From an uncultured Victivallales bacterium (GTDB lineage Bacteria; Verrucomicrobiota; Lentisphaeria; Oligosphaerales; JAFGRS01), in assembly GCA_903837355.1 (NCBI GenBank), contig CAILUI010000394.1, forward strand, positions 1-36,200: 36,200 nt of DNA. Direction: 5' to 3'. The position numbers and the translations under genes are program-made. The first letter of the stretch is position 1. Each line of letters starts with the position of its first letter. The notes under the pieces are model-generated. The model had not been told where the DNA came from and made no database searches. It saw only the letters and a program-made list of their open reading frames with translations. Shown piece after piece: positions 1-7,954 of this stretch.

Positions 1-1080
1 AATCCGAAAACCAGCCAGTATCTGCAGTACTGCGTCGTCGGTAACGCGGCCGATACGGTCACTATCCTGGGCGACTGTACCAGCTTCACGGCCGTGGGCG
101 ACGCCTTCCAGGTCAACGACTACCGGCTACGGCCGGCCTCGTCCTGCATCGACGCTGGCTTGGGCGACGCCGACACGCCGGTCAACGATCTCGCTGGCAA
201 CGCGCGTTACGACGACCCCGGCATGCCCAACACCGGGATCGGCACGCCCTCTTACGTGGACATCGGTGCCTACGAGTTCCAGGGCACACAGCCCGCGGCT
301 ATCCGGCCGGCGACGGTGGGAGCGGCGGCACCCTTGCCCGCCTCGGGCCAGGACTGGACCGTCCCGGACCTCGGCCTGGAGTTGGTATGGGTCGGCCCGG
401 GTGAGTTCCAGATGGGCGCGAAAGATGGTGAGGATCACGAACGCCCTGTGCATCAGGTACGCATCTCCCATGGCTTCTGGCTTGGCCGTTACGAGGTCAC
501 CCAAGCCGAGTACCAAGCCTTGGCGGGGCAGCGCGCTGACCTAGGTTCTGGCGCCCGTCTCCCGGTCGTGGAGGTGTCTTGGTACGGTGCAGAGGCGTTC
601 TGCCGGAAGCTTACCGAGCGCGAGCGCGGCGCTGGAAGGCTGCCGGAGGGCTGCGAGTACCGACTCCCGACCGAAGCGGAGTGGGAGTACGCCGCCCGCG
701 GCGGCACGCAGAGCCGCGGCACCGTCTACGCCGGCTCGGACCGTCTCGACGAGGTCGCCTGGCATATGAACAACAGCCGCGGCGCCCCCCACCCGGTGGG
801 CGGCAAAGAGCCCAACGAGCTGGGGATCCATGACCTGACCGGGAATGTCTGGGAGTGGTGCCTGGACTGGTCGGACCCAGGCTTCTACTCCCGCTCGCCC
901 GCAGCAAACCCGCTCAACGCGGAGGCGGCAACGCTCCGCGTCACGCGCGGCGGCAGTTGGGTGCATGTAGCCGAGTGGGCACGCTTAAGCCACAGGGGCG
1001 GCTGGAGGCCCGAGCGTGCAAACGACAATATCGGCTTCCGCGTGAGCCTGGCTCCCGCTATCGCCACCCCGGCGCAGTGA
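1..1080 (+). CDS. Secreted beta-helix/SUMF1-domain protein, 5' end cut off by the window
   Basis: The frame is open from base 1 to the TGA at 1078-1080, so at least 359 residues of a larger protein are present. The first ~100 residues have the YRLRPASSCIDAG...D..G..R pattern that closes right-handed parallel beta-helix (polysaccharide-lyase-like or adhesin-like) domains, ending in VDIGAYEF. After a Pro/Ala linker, bases ~370-1065 encode a SUMF1/FGE-sulfatase fold: LVWVGPGEFQMG, GRYEVTQAEY, YRLPTEAEWEYAARGG, LTGNVWEWCLDW, RGGSW and NIGFRV. The catalytic cysteine pair of true formylglycine-generating enzymes, expected after RGGSW, is absent, so a sulfatase-activating role is unlikely. Extracellular carbohydrate or surface binding is a reasonable inference. 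This domain pairing is common in PVC bacteria. A GTG at 91 and an ATG-like start near 94 are internal and probably not used. Confidence 0.8.
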   Translation, partial: NPKTSQYLQYCVVGNAADTVTILGDCTSFTAVGDAFQVNDYRLRPASSCIDAGLGDADTPVNDLAGNARYDDPGMPNTGIGTPSYVDIGAYEFQGTQPAAIRPATVGAAAPLPASGQDWTVPDLGLELVWVGPGEFQMGAKDGEDHERPVHQVRISHGFWLGRYEVTQAEYQALAGQRADLGSGARLPVVEVSWYGAEAFCRKLTERERGAGRLPEGCEYRLPTEAEWEYAARGGTQSRGTVYAGSDRLDEVAWHMNNSRGAPHPVGGKEPNELGIHDLTGNVWEWCLDWSDPGFYSRSPAANPLNAEAATLRVTRGGSWVHVAEWARLSHRGGWRPERANDNIGFRVSLAPAIATPAQ

Positions 1081-1158
1081 GGTACCACGGCGTGTGGCCC
1101 GGCTCGCGGGGAGGCAGCCTGCCGGAGCGCTTGGCGCGTCAGGCACTCCACCGCGTAG

Positions 1159-2412
1159 TCACTCCGGCTCGAAACCGGCGTTGCGGATCGCCGCGCGGAT
1201 CGCTTCAAGCTGCAGGTCCTGGCCGGTGACGGTGGCGCGTCCGGCGACGTGGTCGACCTCCGCCGCGCTGACGCCGGCCAGCGCCAACAGGGCGCGCCGC
1301 AGCTTGCCGGAGCAGTTCGGACAGGTCAGGCCCCTGACCGCGATCTGCAGCGTTTCGGCGGCCGCCGCGGGGTCGGCTTGGCAGCATGCCGCCGCGCCGC
1401 CTCGCCGCGCCGCGCGCCACTCCCTGCCGGCGAAGGTGGCGAAGAGGCCGAACAGGAGCAGCGCCGAGGCCTGGCCGATCGGCCCCGGTGCCGCCAGATG
1501 ACAGTCCGGCAACGCGCCGGGTGCCAGTTGCACGACCGCATCAAAGAGCCAACCAAACAGCAGGCTGCCGGCGATGATGGTGCCGAGGTAGATGGCGGTG
1601 ACGCGCCGGCCCAGGGCCCGCCAGAGCGCGGCAATCGTTGCCGCGTTCGTGGCCGGGCCGGCCATCAGGAAGACCAGCGCCGCCCCGGGGGACATCCCGG
1701 CCCGCACCAGGGCCGCAGCGATGGGCAGCGAGCCGGTGGTGCAGACGTACAGCGGAATGCCGATCGCCAGCATCACCAGCATCCCGGGGAAGCCGCTCGC
1801 CCAGGCTTTGCCGGCCAGCCCTTGCGCCGGCACCAACGCACTGACCACCGCGGACACCAGGAGGCCGGCCAACAGCCACTTCCAGATCCCGGCCAGCAGT
1901 TCGACGAAGCCGTACTCGAGGGTCTCGGCAAGCAGCGCTAGCAGCGTTCGCCCGTGACGCCGTGGCGGCGGCGCCACATCCCGTTCGAGGCCGTGATCCG
2001 GCGCCGCGGTGAGGTTGGTGAGCACGCCCCCGAGCAGCCCGGTGACCGTCGCCGCGACTACTTTCAGAATGGCGAAGGGCCACCCCAGCATGGCGGCGCT
2101 GACCGTGATCGAGTCAACCCCCGTCTGCGGCGTGCTGATCAGGAAGCCCACGGCGGCGCCGTCGCTGGCGCCATCCTTCTTCAGCGCCAGCCCGGCCGGC
2201 AGTACACTGCACGAACACAGCGGCAATGGTACGCCCAGCAGCACCGCCTTGACGACATTCATGAAACGGCTGCCGCCGAGGTGTGTGCGCACCAGGTTCG
2301 GCGGCAGGACCACATGCAGGATCCCGGCCAGCAGGGATCCCAGCAAGAGCCAGGGGGCCAGCTCCGTAGAGGCCAGCCAGAACTCGTGCAGGATATTCAG
2401 TAAGCTATTCAT
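1159..2412 (-). CDS. SO_0444-type Cu/Zn efflux permease with C-terminal HMA domain
   Basis: This is a polytopic membrane protein of 417 residues from the family formerly called DUF318 (predicted permease, YraQ-like; SO_0444 family). The hallmark GVPLPLCSCSVLPAGLALKK and the block FLISTPQTGVDS are present, along with about eight to ten hydrophobic segments. The last ~60 residues form a heavy-metal-associated (HMA) ferredoxin-like domain with GLTCPNC, whose CxxC is the expected metal-binding pair. A short Cys-containing linker (AACCQA) precedes it. Family knowledge suggests export of soft metal ions, with the HMA domain handing over the metal; the metal itself is not shown by the sequence. I chose the ATG at 2412: a GGAG lies 8 bases upstream, whereas the GTG at 2421 overlaps that GGAG. 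The gene converges on the SUMF1-domain gene and diverges from the oxidoreductase at 2657. Confidence 0.82.
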   Translation of the reverse strand: MNSLLNILHEFWLASTELAPWLLLGSLLAGILHVVLPPNLVRTHLGGSRFMNVVKAVLLGVPLPLCSCSVLPAGLALKKDGASDGAAVGFLISTPQTGVDSITVSAAMLGWPFAILKVVAATVTGLLGGVLTNLTAAPDHGLERDVAPPPRRHGRTLLALLAETLEYGFVELLAGIWKWLLAGLLVSAVVSALVPAQGLAGKAWASGFPGMLVMLAIGIPLYVCTTGSLPIAAALVRAGMSPGAALVFLMAGPATNAATIAALWRALGRRVTAIYLGTIIAGSLLFGWLFDAVVQLAPGALPDCHLAAPGPIGQASALLLFGLFATFAGREWRAARRGGAAACCQADPAAAAETLQIAVRGLTCPNCSGKLRRALLALAGVSAAEVDHVAGRATVTGQDLQLEAIRAAIRNAGFEPE

Positions 2413-2521
2413 CGGCAGCACTCCGGGGGCCAGCGCGGCGAACGCCGGTGGGCGAACCGGTCGCGCCAGCCCTGCACCTGCCTTGACCCCGATTCGGCGC
2501 GGCGGTTGCTGGCAGCGTGAC

Positions 2522-2550
2522 TTGCACAGTGCCTCCTCCCTCGCTTTAGT
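2522..2550 (+). promoter_or_regulatory. Candidate sigma-70 promoter for the Gfo/Idh/MocA gene
   Basis: TTGCAC (2522-2527), a 17-bp spacer and TTTAGT (2545-2550) lie about 105 bases before the ATG at 2657. The spacing is ideal but the hexamers match consensus only moderately. The 2413-2656 gap is divergent, so the permease promoter must also lie here; I could not pick one. Confidence 0.35.
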
Positions 2551-2656
2551 TAGGGCCGAGCCGACTGGGCCACGCCCAACCCCTGGCGCTGCCGCGCACT
2601 GCCGTGGCGGACGTTCGCCAGGCCGGCGCGGGCCGCACCGTACAGGAGTAGCAGAG

Positions 2657-3712
2657 ATGGCAGCCTATCGCGTCGCTTTCATCGGTACCGGTAAGAAGAA
2701 GCCGCAGCCGGACCTCAACGGCTACTTCATGGCCTACCACCACGCGCCCGCCTACAAACGGCTGCCGGACTGTGAAGTGGTGGCCTGCGCCGACATCGTC
2801 CGCGAGCACGCCACGGCCTTTGCCGCCGAGTTCGCCGTGCCCCGAGTCTACACCGACTACCGGCAGATGCTCGAGTGCGAGAAGCCCGACATCGTCAGCA
2901 TCTGCACCTGGCCGCACCTGCATGCGCAGATGACGCTGGACTGCATTGCCGCGGGCGTGCCGGCCATCCACTGCGAGAAGCCGATGGCGCTGACCTTCGG
3001 CGAGTGCCGCGCCATGCTGGCCGCCGCCGCGGCCGCGCCGGGCAGCAAACTGACCTTCAACCACCAGCGCCGTTTCGGGGCGCCCTTCCGCAAGGCACGC
3101 GAACTGCTTACGTCTGGTGCCATCGGCACGCTGCAGCGTCTGGAGTCGGCGGCCGGGGATCTCTACGACGGCGGCTGTCACTGGGTGGACCTGCTGAACT
3201 ACCTCAATGGCGAGACCGCAGCCGAGTGGGTGATCGGGCAGATCGATGGCCGCGAACGGCGTACCGCCTTCGGGGCACCCTCCGAGTGGCAGGGCGTCTG
3301 CCATGTGCGCTACCGCAATGGCGTCACGGCGATCATCTTCACCGGCGGCAACTGCCGCGACTTCGGGCCGCCCTTCCGTCTGGTCGGCAGCGAAGGCCTG
3401 ATCGAGATTGCCTGGGATCCCACCCCCGGGCCCATGCTGCGCTATCTGCGCTGGGGCCAGGACTGGACCGCCGTCGACTGTGCCGGCGAGAACCTGCACG
3501 GCCCAGGCTACATCGAGCGCGCCATCGCCGATATCGTGGACTGCCTCAAGACCGGCCGGACGTCCGAGCTCTGCGTTCAGAACGAGATGAAGGCGATGGA
3601 GATCGTCTTCGGGTGCTACGAGTCGTCCCGCCGCCGCGGCCGCGTGGATCTGCCCATGGACATCAGCGACTCGCCGATCCTCGCGATGATTGCGAGTGGT
3701 GAACTCAGGTGA
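2657..3712 (+). CDS. Gfo/Idh/MocA family NAD(P)-dependent oxidoreductase
   Basis: This is a soluble protein of 351 residues. The N-terminal Rossmann fold begins VAFIGTGKKKPQPD, and the family motif HCEKPMALT places the conserved EKP at residues 107-109. The region VDLLNYLNG fits the C-terminal alpha/beta substrate domain. Members oxidise or reduce sugars, inositols or related polyols with NAD(P); the exact substrate cannot be read from sequence. The dinucleotide motif is unusual: GTGKKK is followed by a short insert instead of the normal GxGxxG helix. The ATG at 2657 has AGGAG at 2644-2648 with 8-base spacing. The frame stays open upstream to about 2009, but that part is antisense to the permease and not protein-like. 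Its stop overlaps the stop of the convergent downstream gene by 8 bases. Confidence 0.85.
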   Translation: MAAYRVAFIGTGKKKPQPDLNGYFMAYHHAPAYKRLPDCEVVACADIVREHATAFAAEFAVPRVYTDYRQMLECEKPDIVSICTWPHLHAQMTLDCIAAGVPAIHCEKPMALTFGECRAMLAAAAAAPGSKLTFNHQRRFGAPFRKARELLTSGAIGTLQRLESAAGDLYDGGCHWVDLLNYLNGETAAEWVIGQIDGRERRTAFGAPSEWQGVCHVRYRNGVTAIIFTGGNCRDFGPPFRLVGSEGLIEIAWDPTPGPMLRYLRWGQDWTAVDCAGENLHGPGYIERAIADIVDCLKTGRTSELCVQNEMKAMEIVFGCYESSRRRGRVDLPMDISDSPILAMIASGELR

Positions 3713-4130
3713 TCGACGGCAGGTCGGCCGGCATCTCGCCGGTCTCGACGAAGGGATCGACGAAGGCGGAGGTGAACTCGTAGCCATCGGCGAAGTCGAC
3801 CAGGGAGTCTTCGGGGGTGCCGCTCAGCAGTCCGGCCCCGATGAGGCTGAAGACCAGGCGACCGAAGTCCTCGGTGCGGCGGATGTTCCAGGCACAGAGG
3901 ACGCGGTACGCCAGCGGACCGAACTCATCCAGCGCCAGGTCGCGCAAGGCCTCGAGTAACTCCGGGCCGCGCACGTGCTGGCGGCCGCCGGCACTGCCGA
4001 CCTCGGCGCTGCGCATCTGCTGGGCCCGCGCCAGCCCGGCGAAGACGAAGTGGTAGGCCTCCCGCGGGTGTCGCGGATCCTGGCGCACGAGTTCCTGGAT
4101 GCCAGCTTCAGTGTCGGCGTCGTAGTCCAT
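3705..4130 (-). CDS. Minf_1886/TIGR04138-like small conserved protein
   Basis: This is a 141-residue soluble protein. It contains the series AYHFVFAGLA, HVRGPELLEALRDLALDEFG, RRTEDFGRLVFSLI, GLLSGTPEDSLVDFADGY and FVDPF. I recognise these as the Minf_1886 (TIGR04138) family, which is largely confined to planctomycetes, verrucomicrobia and relatives. The molecular role is unknown. It is the last gene of the leftward run that starts with trigger factor, but a 160-bp repeat-containing gap separates it from the HIT gene, so it may have its own promoter. I prefer the ATG at 4130 because homology-like sequence begins MDYDADTE. A TTG at 4172 would add 14 residues encoded across a perfect hairpin. 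No strong ribosome-binding site precedes either start. Confidence 0.78.
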   Translation of the reverse strand: MDYDADTEAGIQELVRQDPRHPREAYHFVFAGLARAQQMRSAEVGSAGGRQHVRGPELLEALRDLALDEFGPLAYRVLCAWNIRRTEDFGRLVFSLIGAGLLSGTPEDSLVDFADGYEFTSAFVDPFVETGEMPADLPSIT

Positions 4131-4152
4131 TGGCTTCAGAAGTGGGTTCTCA

Positions 4153-4170
4153 GGCGTCCCACAGGACGCC
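4153..4170. repeat. Perfect 7-bp hairpin just upstream of the TIGR04138-like gene
   Basis: GGCGTCC (4153-4159) and GGACGCC (4164-4170) flank a CACA loop. It would form in the 5' leader of the leftward transcript, 23 bases before the preferred ATG at 4130. There is no T-run, so it does not look like a terminator. Confidence 0.5.
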
Positions 4171-4187
4171 AAGGCTGTTAGGTATTC

Positions 4188-4272
4188 AGGCTGTAGACGG
4201 TTAGGTCCTATCTCGGTGCATTCCGCGCTTCCAGGTTCGGGTCCGGTGTTGTAACCTAATAGCCTACAGCCT
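4188..4272. repeat. Imperfect inverted repeat in the HIT/TIGR04138 intergenic gap
   Basis: The left arm AGGCTGTAG-N4-TTAGGT (4188-4206) is matched by its reverse complement ACCTAA-N4-CTACAGCCT (4254-4272), with 47 bases between. A further AGGCTGT-TAGGT variant sits just to the left at 4172-4183. The gap 4173-4334 is visibly less GC-rich than its surroundings. It may be a small dispersed repeat or a MITE-like relic; no transposase is present. Confidence 0.5.
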
Positions 4273-4334
4273 AAACCGCCACAACCTCTGGGTTTTCCAT
4301 GGGACGGGTGTGAAGGGAGTTCAGAGTCGCCGCT

Positions 4335-4754
4335 CTACTGCAGGCGCGCCCGCGCCTTCGCCAGGATCTCCAGTTTGACCTCGGAGCTGGGGTAGGCGAT
4401 GTGGCTGGTGGGCATGACCACGGCGTCATCCACCTGTCGGGGTACCACATGCAAGTGCGTGTGCGGCACCACCTGTCCGGCCACGGTGCCGTTGGCGAGC
4501 AGCAGGTTGAAGCCGCCGGCCTCCGTGGCCCGCATCAGCGCGCTGCCGAGGCGGGGGGCGACCTCCATCATGCGGGCGCAGCAGGCCACCGGCAGAGTGG
4601 TGATGCTGGTGTGGTGCTCTTTGGGTATGATCAGCGTGTGCCCCAGCGTCAGCGGCGCGATGTCCAGGAAGGCCAGGACCAGATCGTCCTCATAGACCTT
4701 GTCGCAGGGAATCTGTCCCTGCACGATCTTGCAGAATACGCAGTCCCTGATCAT
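4335..4754 (-). CDS. HIT-family nucleotide hydrolase/transferase
   Basis: This 139-residue cytosolic protein is of typical length for the histidine-triad family (HinT/Hit-like). The catalytic signature is VVPHTHLHVV, with H98, H100 and H102. The N-terminal CVFC (C5, C8) supplies part of a zinc site often seen in HinT-like members. Also present are CKIVQGQIP, VYEDD, AFLDIAPLTLGHTLIIPKEH and FNLLLANG. Family members hydrolyse nucleoside phosphoramidates or dinucleoside polyphosphates; the physiological substrate is not established. The ATG at 4754 is preceded by AAGGAG about 8 bases upstream. The gene lies 54 bases after the amidase in the same direction and probably shares its transcript. Confidence 0.93.
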   Translation of the reverse strand: MIRDCVFCKIVQGQIPCDKVYEDDLVLAFLDIAPLTLGHTLIIPKEHHTSITTLPVACCARMMEVAPRLGSALMRATEAGGFNLLLANGTVAGQVVPHTHLHVVPRQVDDAVVMPTSHIAYPSSEVKLEILAKARARLQ

Positions 4755-4808
4755 CGCCCATCTCCTTGCTGTATCGCCGCACGGACGGCTGGCGGTGCCG
4801 CGCCGTCG

Positions 4809-5861
4809 TCAGCGCCGCAGCAGCGCCGCATCGTACCGGCTGATGCCAGAGGCAATGCCCCGGGCCAGCTTGTCCTGGTACGCCGCACTGCTCAGGTTGG
4901 CTTCTTCCGCGGCGTAACTCATAAAGCCCATCTCGACCAGAACGGACGGACAGGGGCACTCTTTGATCACCGCGAAGCGCGCATTCTTCATGCCGCGATC
5001 CGTGGCTCCGGTAGCCGCGACGGCGCCGCGCTGCACCTCGTAGGCGAGACGGGCGTTGTCCGCGTCCCAGGCATTCCCGGGCACGGCGGCGGTGGCGCGT
5101 TGCAGGCCATAGGTGCTGCGGGCGCCTACCGGCGGGACCCGGAACACCTCGATGCCTCTGACCCCCGGCCCCGCCGCGTTGCAGTGCAGACTGACGCTGA
5201 TATCGGCCTTCCAGGAGCGCGCCTTCTGCGAGCGCCCCGCCAGCGCCAAGTCCGTGTCCTTGCTGCGGGTCAGTGCCACCTGATAGCCTTTGGCGACCAG
5301 TTCCTTCTGCAGCCGTCGCGCCACCTGGAGCGTGACGTCTCTTTCGCGGCTCCGCCGCCCCTGCGTGCCGGGATCCTTGCCGCCGTGGCCAGGGTCGATC
5401 AGGACCCGGCGGACGTCGCCGCGGCGCAGGCTCGAGCCCTTCAGGATGGGGGACAGCAGCAGGCGGACGTCGATGTCGGCCAGGACCGCATAGCCCTTGG
5501 CAACCCAGGGGGCATCCGAGAGATGCACGCGGGTGCCGTTGATGATCGCCTCGGTCTCGTTCACGGTGAAAATCAGGCTCGTGTAGCGCGAACGCAGCGC
5601 AAACCGCTGCGAGTTGGACTCGTAGCGCAAGCCGTAGAGGGCCGCCAGATCAACCAGGTAAAGATAGCGGATCCCATTGCTGGTGATGTAGCGGACACGG
5701 AGCTTGCTGGCCGTCGCCGTCGGCGCCGCTGCCCCGAGCACAAGCAGGGATGCCAGCAGAGCCAGGCTGACGAAGAGACCCCGGAGCACGCCCGCCCGGC
5801 GCGGCCATACGACCGCGCCGGCAGGGGTCCGCGGCAGGTCCGGTCGTGGGGTCAGCCTCAC
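4809..5861 (-). CDS. N-acetylmuramoyl-L-alanine amidase (Amidase_3)
   Basis: This 350-residue zinc amidase is predicted to cleave the amide between MurNAc and the stem peptide of peptidoglycan during cell separation or wall remodelling. A long basic N-terminus is followed by a hydrophobic segment (about residues 26-46) that acts as a signal peptide or anchor. Residues ~53-140 resemble the substrate- or wall-binding N-terminal domain found in this family. The catalytic domain begins LIDPGHGGKDPGT: zinc ligands are H159, E173 (in RERDVTL) and H226 (SLHCNA), and the catalytic glutamate is E310 in VLVEMGFMS. The GTG at 5861 has AGGAGG a few bases upstream, which decides the start. It sits 31 bases after clpX in the same direction. 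Confidence 0.93.
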   Translation of the reverse strand: MRLTPRPDLPRTPAGAVVWPRRAGVLRGLFVSLALLASLLVLGAAAPTATASKLRVRYITSNGIRYLYLVDLAALYGLRYESNSQRFALRSRYTSLIFTVNETEAIINGTRVHLSDAPWVAKGYAVLADIDVRLLLSPILKGSSLRRGDVRRVLIDPGHGGKDPGTQGRRSRERDVTLQVARRLQKELVAKGYQVALTRSKDTDLALAGRSQKARSWKADISVSLHCNAAGPGVRGIEVFRVPPVGARSTYGLQRATAAVPGNAWDADNARLAYEVQRGAVAATGATDRGMKNARFAVIKECPCPSVLVEMGFMSYAAEEANLSSAAYQDKLARGIASGISRYDAALLRR

Positions 5862-5892
5862 TGCTCCTCCTGCCCCGCCCGACCTAGGTTGG

Positions 5893-7242
5893 TCATGCGG
5901 TCTTGCGGTCGCGTTTCGCCGGACGCGCGTTCAGCACCGGCGCACGCACGCCGTTGACGACGCTCGCGTCGATCATGCACTGGGCCACATTCTGCTGGGA
6001 CGGCAGGTCAAACATAACGTCCAGCATGACCCCTTCAAGAATAGACCGCAGACCGCGGGCACCGGTGCCCTTGTTCAACGCTTTTTCGGCCAGCGCTTCG
6101 AGGGCATCGTCGGAGAACAGCAACTCGACCTTCTCCATGGCGAACAGGGCCTGGAACTGCTTGATTAGCGCGTTCCGGGGCTCGGTCAGGATGCGGACCA
6201 GATCCGGCCGCGTCAAGGGCCGCAACGGTGCCACCACCGGAAAACGCCCGATGAACTCGGGGATCAGGCCGAAGTGCAGAAGATCCTCGGGTTCAACTAT
6301 GTCCATCATCTCAGCGTCATTGGTGACGTCCACTGCCAGGCCGCGTTCCTCGGCGCCACGGCCGAACCCCAGCACCTGCCGACCCACCCGGCGGCGCACG
6401 ATGCGGTCGAGGCCGACGAAGGCGCCGCCGCAGATGAACAGAATCTGTGACGTGTCCACCTGCAGGTAGTCCTGCTGCGGGTGTTTGCGGCCGCCCTTGG
6501 GGGGGACATTGGCGACGGTTCCCTCGAGGATCTTCAGCAGTGCCTGCTGTACCCCTTCACCCGAGACATCGCGGGTGATGGAGACGTTCTCCGTACGTCG
6601 GGCAATCTTGTCGATCTCATCGACATAGACGATACCGACCTGGGCGCGCCCGACATCGAAGTCGGCCGCCTGTACCAGGCGCAGGATGATGTTCTCGACG
6701 TCCTCGCCCACATAGCCGGCCTCGGTCAGCGTGGTGGCGTCGGACATGGCGAAGGGTACGTCGAGGCAACGCGCCAGGGTGCGCGCCAGCAGCGTCTTGC
6801 CCGAACCGGTGGGGCCCATCAGCAGGACGTTGCTCTTCTCGATCTCGACCTCGTTCTGCGCTTTCCGTCCGCGCCGGTGCTGCAGGCGCTTGTAGTGGTT
6901 ATGGACGGCAACGGCGAGGATCCGCTTGACGCGCTCCTGGCCGACCACGTACTGGTCAAGAAAGGCCTTGAGCGCTTCGGGCTTCGGCACCTTGAGGTCG
7001 GGGATCACCGTCTCGACCGGGCGATTGAGCTGGTCGTCGGCGTCGGCCGGGGCGGCACGGCGTCCGTTGCTGGCGCGGGGCGGCTTGCCGCCGCCCTGAT
7101 CGGCCAGGAGCTGATTGCAGACGGCCACACACTCGGCGCAGATCACCGAGCCGTGCGGGCTGGCGATCATCTGCGGTACGTCCGCCCGGCTGCGCCCGCA
7201 GAATGAGCACTGCTGCGAGTCATCGCTGTGCTGGGACTTCAT
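5893..7242 (-). CDS. clpX: ATP-dependent Clp protease ATP-binding subunit ClpX
   Basis: ClpX is an AAA+ unfoldase that recognises tagged substrates and feeds them into the ClpP chamber. The 449-residue protein is full length. The N-terminal zinc-binding domain has C12, C15, C35 and C38. Walker A is GPTGSGKT (143-150), Walker B is GIVYVDEIDK (203-212), and the pore loop GYVG is at 176-179. The LGF in RQVLGFGRG is the ClpP-docking (IGF-type) loop, and GTGARGLRSILEG marks the C-terminal subdomain. A low-complexity linker of about 35 residues separates the zinc domain from the AAA+ module. The gene follows clpP by 84 bases, the classic tig-clpP-clpX order. A weak G-rich Shine-Dalgarno precedes the ATG at 7242. 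Confidence 0.97.
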   Translation of the reverse strand: MKSQHSDDSQQCSFCGRSRADVPQMIASPHGSVICAECVAVCNQLLADQGGGKPPRASNGRRAAPADADDQLNRPVETVIPDLKVPKPEALKAFLDQYVVGQERVKRILAVAVHNHYKRLQHRRGRKAQNEVEIEKSNVLLMGPTGSGKTLLARTLARCLDVPFAMSDATTLTEAGYVGEDVENIILRLVQAADFDVGRAQVGIVYVDEIDKIARRTENVSITRDVSGEGVQQALLKILEGTVANVPPKGGRKHPQQDYLQVDTSQILFICGGAFVGLDRIVRRRVGRQVLGFGRGAEERGLAVDVTNDAEMMDIVEPEDLLHFGLIPEFIGRFPVVAPLRPLTRPDLVRILTEPRNALIKQFQALFAMEKVELLFSDDALEALAEKALNKGTGARGLRSILEGVMLDVMFDLPSQQNVAQCMIDASVVNGVRAPVLNARPAKRDRKTA

Positions 7243-7326
7243 GACTGCTACCCCCGGCTGCGCCCTGGCGGCGCGCCCGACTGCGGTTTTCTTGCCGGTC
7301 CGTCACGACAGGCCCTGCGTTATCGC

Positions 7327-7947
7327 TTACTTGCCGGCCACGGGCTTGGCCTTGGGGGTCAAGACCTCGTCCACCAACCCATAGGCTTTCGCCTCCTGCG
7401 CCGACATGAACTTGTCGCGGTCGCTGTCACGGCCGATGGTCTCAACGTCCTTGCCGGTGTGGCGGGCCAGAATCTCGTTGAGCAGCTCGCGCATACGCAT
7501 GATTTCGCGGGCTTGGATGTGGATATCGGCGGCGGTGCCTTCCGTGCCCCCGGCGGGCTGATGGATCATGATGCGCGCATTGGGCAAGGCGAAGCGCTTG
7601 CCCGGAGCGCCGGCCGCCAGCAGCACGGCACCCATGCTGGCCGCCTGACCGATGCAATAGGTGCGCACATCGCAGCTCATCATCTGCATGGTGTCATAGA
7701 TGGCCAACCCGGCGGAGATGATACCGCCGGGACTGTTGATGTAGAAGTCGATGTCCTTCTTCGGTTCCTGACTCTGCAGGAAGAGGAACTGCGCCACCAG
7801 CGAGTTGGCGACGCCATCGTCCACCGGCGAGCCGAGGAACACAATGCGGTCCTTCAGCAGACGCGAGTAGATGTCGTACGCCTGCTCCCCGCGCCCGGTC
7901 TGCTCGATGACCAGCGGCACGAAGTAAGAAGCCTTCGGTTCCGGCAT
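7327..7947 (-). CDS. clpP: ATP-dependent Clp protease proteolytic subunit ClpP
   Basis: This is a 206-residue serine protease subunit that forms the double-heptamer chamber partnered with ClpX. The catalytic triad is visible: S104 in GQAASMGAVLLAAG, H129 in ARIMIHQPAGG, and D178 in the DRDKFMSAQEAKAYGLVD region (spacing identical to E. coli). SRLLKDRIVFLG and YINSPGG are further family blocks. The short N-terminus suggests little or no propeptide. The ATG at 7947 lies 7 bases beyond the trigger-factor stop, and AAGGAG overlapping that stop serves as its ribosome-binding site. The two genes are therefore almost certainly co-transcribed. Confidence 0.97.
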   Translation of the reverse strand: MPEPKASYFVPLVIEQTGRGEQAYDIYSRLLKDRIVFLGSPVDDGVANSLVAQFLFLQSQEPKKDIDFYINSPGGIISAGLAIYDTMQMMSCDVRTYCIGQAASMGAVLLAAGAPGKRFALPNARIMIHQPAGGTEGTAADIHIQAREIMRMRELLNEILARHTGKDVETIGRDSDRDKFMSAQEAKAYGLVDEVLTPKAKPVAGK

Positions 7948-7954
7948 CGGTGTG

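Noticed and set aside
358..1080. Functional formylglycine-generating enzyme
   Set aside because: The catalytic cysteines expected after RGGSW are missing.
2009..2656. N-terminal extension of the Gfo/Idh/MocA protein
   Set aside because: It is antisense to the permease and the intergenic gap. A good ribosome-binding site and the natural Rossmann start are at 2657.
2546..3787. A 413-codon open frame on the - strand
   Set aside because: It lies opposite the Gfo/Idh/MocA gene and has no recognisable domain.
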